A stretch of 64,000 bases of DNA from Aurantiochytrium sp. KH105 (Eukaryota; Sar; Bigyra; Thraustochytrida; Thraustochytriidae): the NCBI GenBank assembly GCA_003116975.1, contig BGKB01000012.1:248001-312000 (forward strand), given 5' to 3'. This document shows positions 63,301 to 64,000 of this stretch, piece by piece. The position numbers were made by a program, and so were the translations under genes. Each line of letters begins with the position of its first letter. Within the stretch, counting starts at the first letter, position 1. Below the pieces are notes generated by a model. That model did no database searches. It saw nothing but the letters and a program-made list of their open reading frames with translations, and had not been told where the DNA came from.

Positions 63301-64000
63301 CGATGCACGAGAACTACGCTTTGATGAGTTTTCTTGGAATGTCTCTCAAAGATTGCACGTGAAGATTCCAGAGAATGAGCTCGTTGACCAAAAGACGCGC
63401 ATCGGAATTTTGCGCTTCGAAAGCGAGGCCCTGGACGCCTTGTACGCCTTTGAATCGCAGGAAGTGGTTCTCGACATACTTGACAACGAGTGTCGCGTAG
63501 GCTCTTGGAGTGCGTGGTCCGTCTGTGATCAGGCGTGCGGGCCCGGCTTCGAGCGAAGACATCGGGATGCATACTTTCCCAATGGCGGTGCAGGCGGTTG
63601 CCCATATGAGATGGTGAGTTTGCGACCTTGCAATCTGGGTTCATGCGCCTCGCTTCAGTCAAGCAGCGAGCTGGACTCGATGCTGGAGATTGGCTTTCGG
63701 TTTGCAGTCAGCGATGGAGCGCCGGAAGCATCTGCGCACGGACGTGTCTTTGCGGACGCAGCCAGAGCACGCGCTAGAAAAGTGGACGAGTATGTTGCCA
63801 AGTCTCTCGGTCTCGACCCCAGCATGGTAGAGCTTGACAGCCTTTCGGAAGTGGCTTCTTCTGTCGAGGACGGCAGCGAGGTCGCGACTGGCTCAACGGT
63901 GAGCTTTGCCGTGAGCCTTGTAGTCAATGTTAACGCGAGCGTGGGCGTGCTTGCCGTGGAAACCCGCGCGCGCAGGCAGTTATCCGACCCCGGAAGCCAG
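32945..64000 (+). CDS. Giant multidomain cell-surface/secreted protein (5' part; runs off window)
   Basis: One frame with no stop from the first ATG (AAAATGACC, A at -3) to the window edge: 10,352 codons, about 31 kb, no intron needed. Residues 44-65 are hydrophobic after a basic, Gln/Ala-rich tail, so a signal peptide with a long n-region or a type II signal anchor. An Ala-rich and acidic linker follows, then about 30 Cys-rich repeats (191-1704), an unassigned globular stretch (about 1715-1935), a beta-helix-like region (about 1940-3610), two fibronectin type II-like modules (3927-4059), about 36 Calx-beta-like repeats (about 4215-10180) interrupted by a REJ-like and an EGF-like module, and a thrombospondin type 1 module (10183-10234). 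All modules are extracellular types, so adhesion, matrix or ectoplasmic-net attachment is the likely role. A C-terminal membrane span, expected in adhesins, would lie beyond the window. Exact function is unknown. Confidence 0.93.
33515..38056 (+). repeat. Array of about 30 Cys-rich ETDVDCGG repeats
   Basis: Coding repeats of about 48-52 residues with the pattern C-x4-DC-xSG-x-C, then SC-x-DG-x2-NGNETDVDCGG, then C-x-PC. By eye I count 29 full units and a final half unit. Similar repeats are known from surface proteins of myxobacteria and some protists. The Cys spacing suggests small disulfide-knotted modules in a stiff rod. Unit 5 carries an insert of about 20 residues and unit 26 is shortened. 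Units 1, 8 and 15 share a CCEH-like variant, showing a seven-unit higher-order period. Confidence 0.9.
38090..38780 (+). other. Unassigned globular segment of the giant protein
   Basis: About 225 residues between the Cys-rich array and the beta-helix region. Includes LPGIDTAALPDSEAAQVW and a segment around MLCQPQFGCRLSTHLGPAID. Mixed helix/strand composition with few repeats; it may be an N-terminal cap for the beta-helix. No family recognised. Confidence 0.5.
38780..43770 (+). other. Beta-helix-like region of the giant protein
   Basis: About 1,660 residues rich in Gly, Val, Ser and Asp, with short repeating rungs such as GSLTVSQDAVVVV, GTLTIDVQATADM and GTLYVTTDADAIF. Each pairs a G-x-L/V-x-V strand with a turn. 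This is typical of right-handed beta-solenoids, which extend adhesins away from the cell. Cys are very sparse here, unlike the flanking modules. Its end (about 43372-43582) is the part copied in the relic at 29768-30003. Confidence 0.7.
44723..45120 (+). other. Two fibronectin type II-like modules in the giant protein
   Basis: Residues about 3927-3979 and 4009-4060. The first has C, then GTPCVFPFWFDGQEHHECI, then GFC and CKC. The second has C, then GDACVFPIIHKGVTHFRC, then NGGWCYNNRGERGGCSC. The C-x-FPF-x-F/Y-x-G-x4-C core and closing WCY-C are type II hallmarks, a collagen/gelatin-binding fold in animals. A FN3-like stretch with NTAYDIYVCPEHPE follows (about 4065-4195) before the Calx-beta-like block. 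Confidence 0.7.
45590..63490 (+). repeat. Block of about 36 Calx-beta-like repeats
   Basis: Units of about 100-170 residues. The pattern is EG-x-YxVxLxSxP-x-VxV near the start, then LxFxxxNWxxPQxVxVxAxDD in the middle, then S-D-P-Y and a closing VxDxDxAG. I count about 36 W-centred motifs between 45750 and 63330. The strand order and closing DDD/DND acidic motif resemble Calx-beta sandwiches, which bind calcium. At least 16 units carry a Cys-containing insert after the second strand. The stretch at about 53.7-55.0 kb is more diverged. Confidence 0.8.
56538..58010 (+). other. REJ-like, EGF-like and helical island within the Calx-beta-like block
   Basis: Residues about 7866-8000 resemble the REJ module of polycystin-1-type proteins: SSSGRHLIAMFDQPV, C-x-D-IF, then VCRW, VVSVALGAGA and a basic IRASS before AVPILP. 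An EGF-like module with six Cys (C at 57500 to C at 57611, CQCPPSRYGLHC) follows. Then about 130 residues of helical, Leu-rich sequence ending near DRLSACGTE. Calx-beta-like repeats resume at about 58340. REJ assignment is inference from motif order; EGF is clearer. Confidence 0.55.
63491..63646 (+). other. Thrombospondin type 1 module in the giant protein
   Basis: Residues 10183-10234: C-x3-SWSAWSVCDQACGPGFERR, then CPYEMVSLRPCNLGSC. The W-x2-W, the CxxxCG and the closing RPCNLGSC are typical. WSAW is a potential C-mannosylation site. The sequence after it, to the window edge, has alternating hydrophobic residues (FRFAVSDG; VSFAVSLVVNVNASVGV) and is unassigned. Confidence 0.9.

Overview
This is nuclear DNA of a protist with GC-rich, almost intron-free genes. 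Each of the eight genes reads as one open frame from ATG to stop (the last runs off the window). Long GC-rich spacers are full of tetra- and pentanucleotide microsatellites. The gene set is eukaryotic: FYVE protein, PA28-gamma proteasome activator, C2-like/sterol glucosyltransferase fusion, aquaglyceroporins, and a giant multidomain surface protein. Together with the lack of introns this best fits a thraustochytrid-like stramenopile (Labyrinthulomycetes). That assignment is inference from style and content, not from a marker gene.

Layout. At 1.2-2.7 kb (+) lies a FYVE zinc-finger protein whose 3' end has been tandemly duplicated into its own downstream flank. From 3.2 to 22.6 kb runs a hyper-GC, microsatellite-laden block holding three head-to-tail aquaglyceroporin paralogues, all on the minus strand (4.7-5.7, 9.0-10.1 and 17.1-18.2 kb). 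The 3-7 kb spacers between them contain no gene I can support, only satellite-like and decayed tandem repeats and a recurring CGTATG(C) motif. Next come a C2-like plus sterol-glucosyltransferase fusion (23.6-26.5 kb, -), a coiled-coil/AT-hook nuclear-type protein (27.4-29.1 kb, -) and a clear PA28-gamma proteasome activator (30.4-31.1 kb, +).

From 32,945 to the right edge (64,000) a single uninterrupted + strand frame of at least 10,352 codons encodes one secreted or membrane-anchored giant. In order it has: a hydrophobic N-terminal segment; an acidic/Ala linker; about 30 Cys-rich 'ETDVDCGG..CPPC' repeats; an unassigned globular stretch; a long beta-helix-like repeat region; two fibronectin type II-like modules; about 36 Calx-beta-like repeats, interrupted by a REJ-like module, an EGF-like module and a helical stretch; and a thrombospondin type 1 module. 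It continues past the window. A decayed fragment of the same beta-helix coding sequence lies inverted at about 29.77-30.00 kb, so this gene or a paralogue has been copied locally and lost.

The genes are not an operon and share no pathway. The most notable content is the giant surface protein, with its internal higher-order repeat and Cys-loop-decorated beta-sandwich repeats, and its fossil fragment. The locally expanded aquaglyceroporin family comes second.
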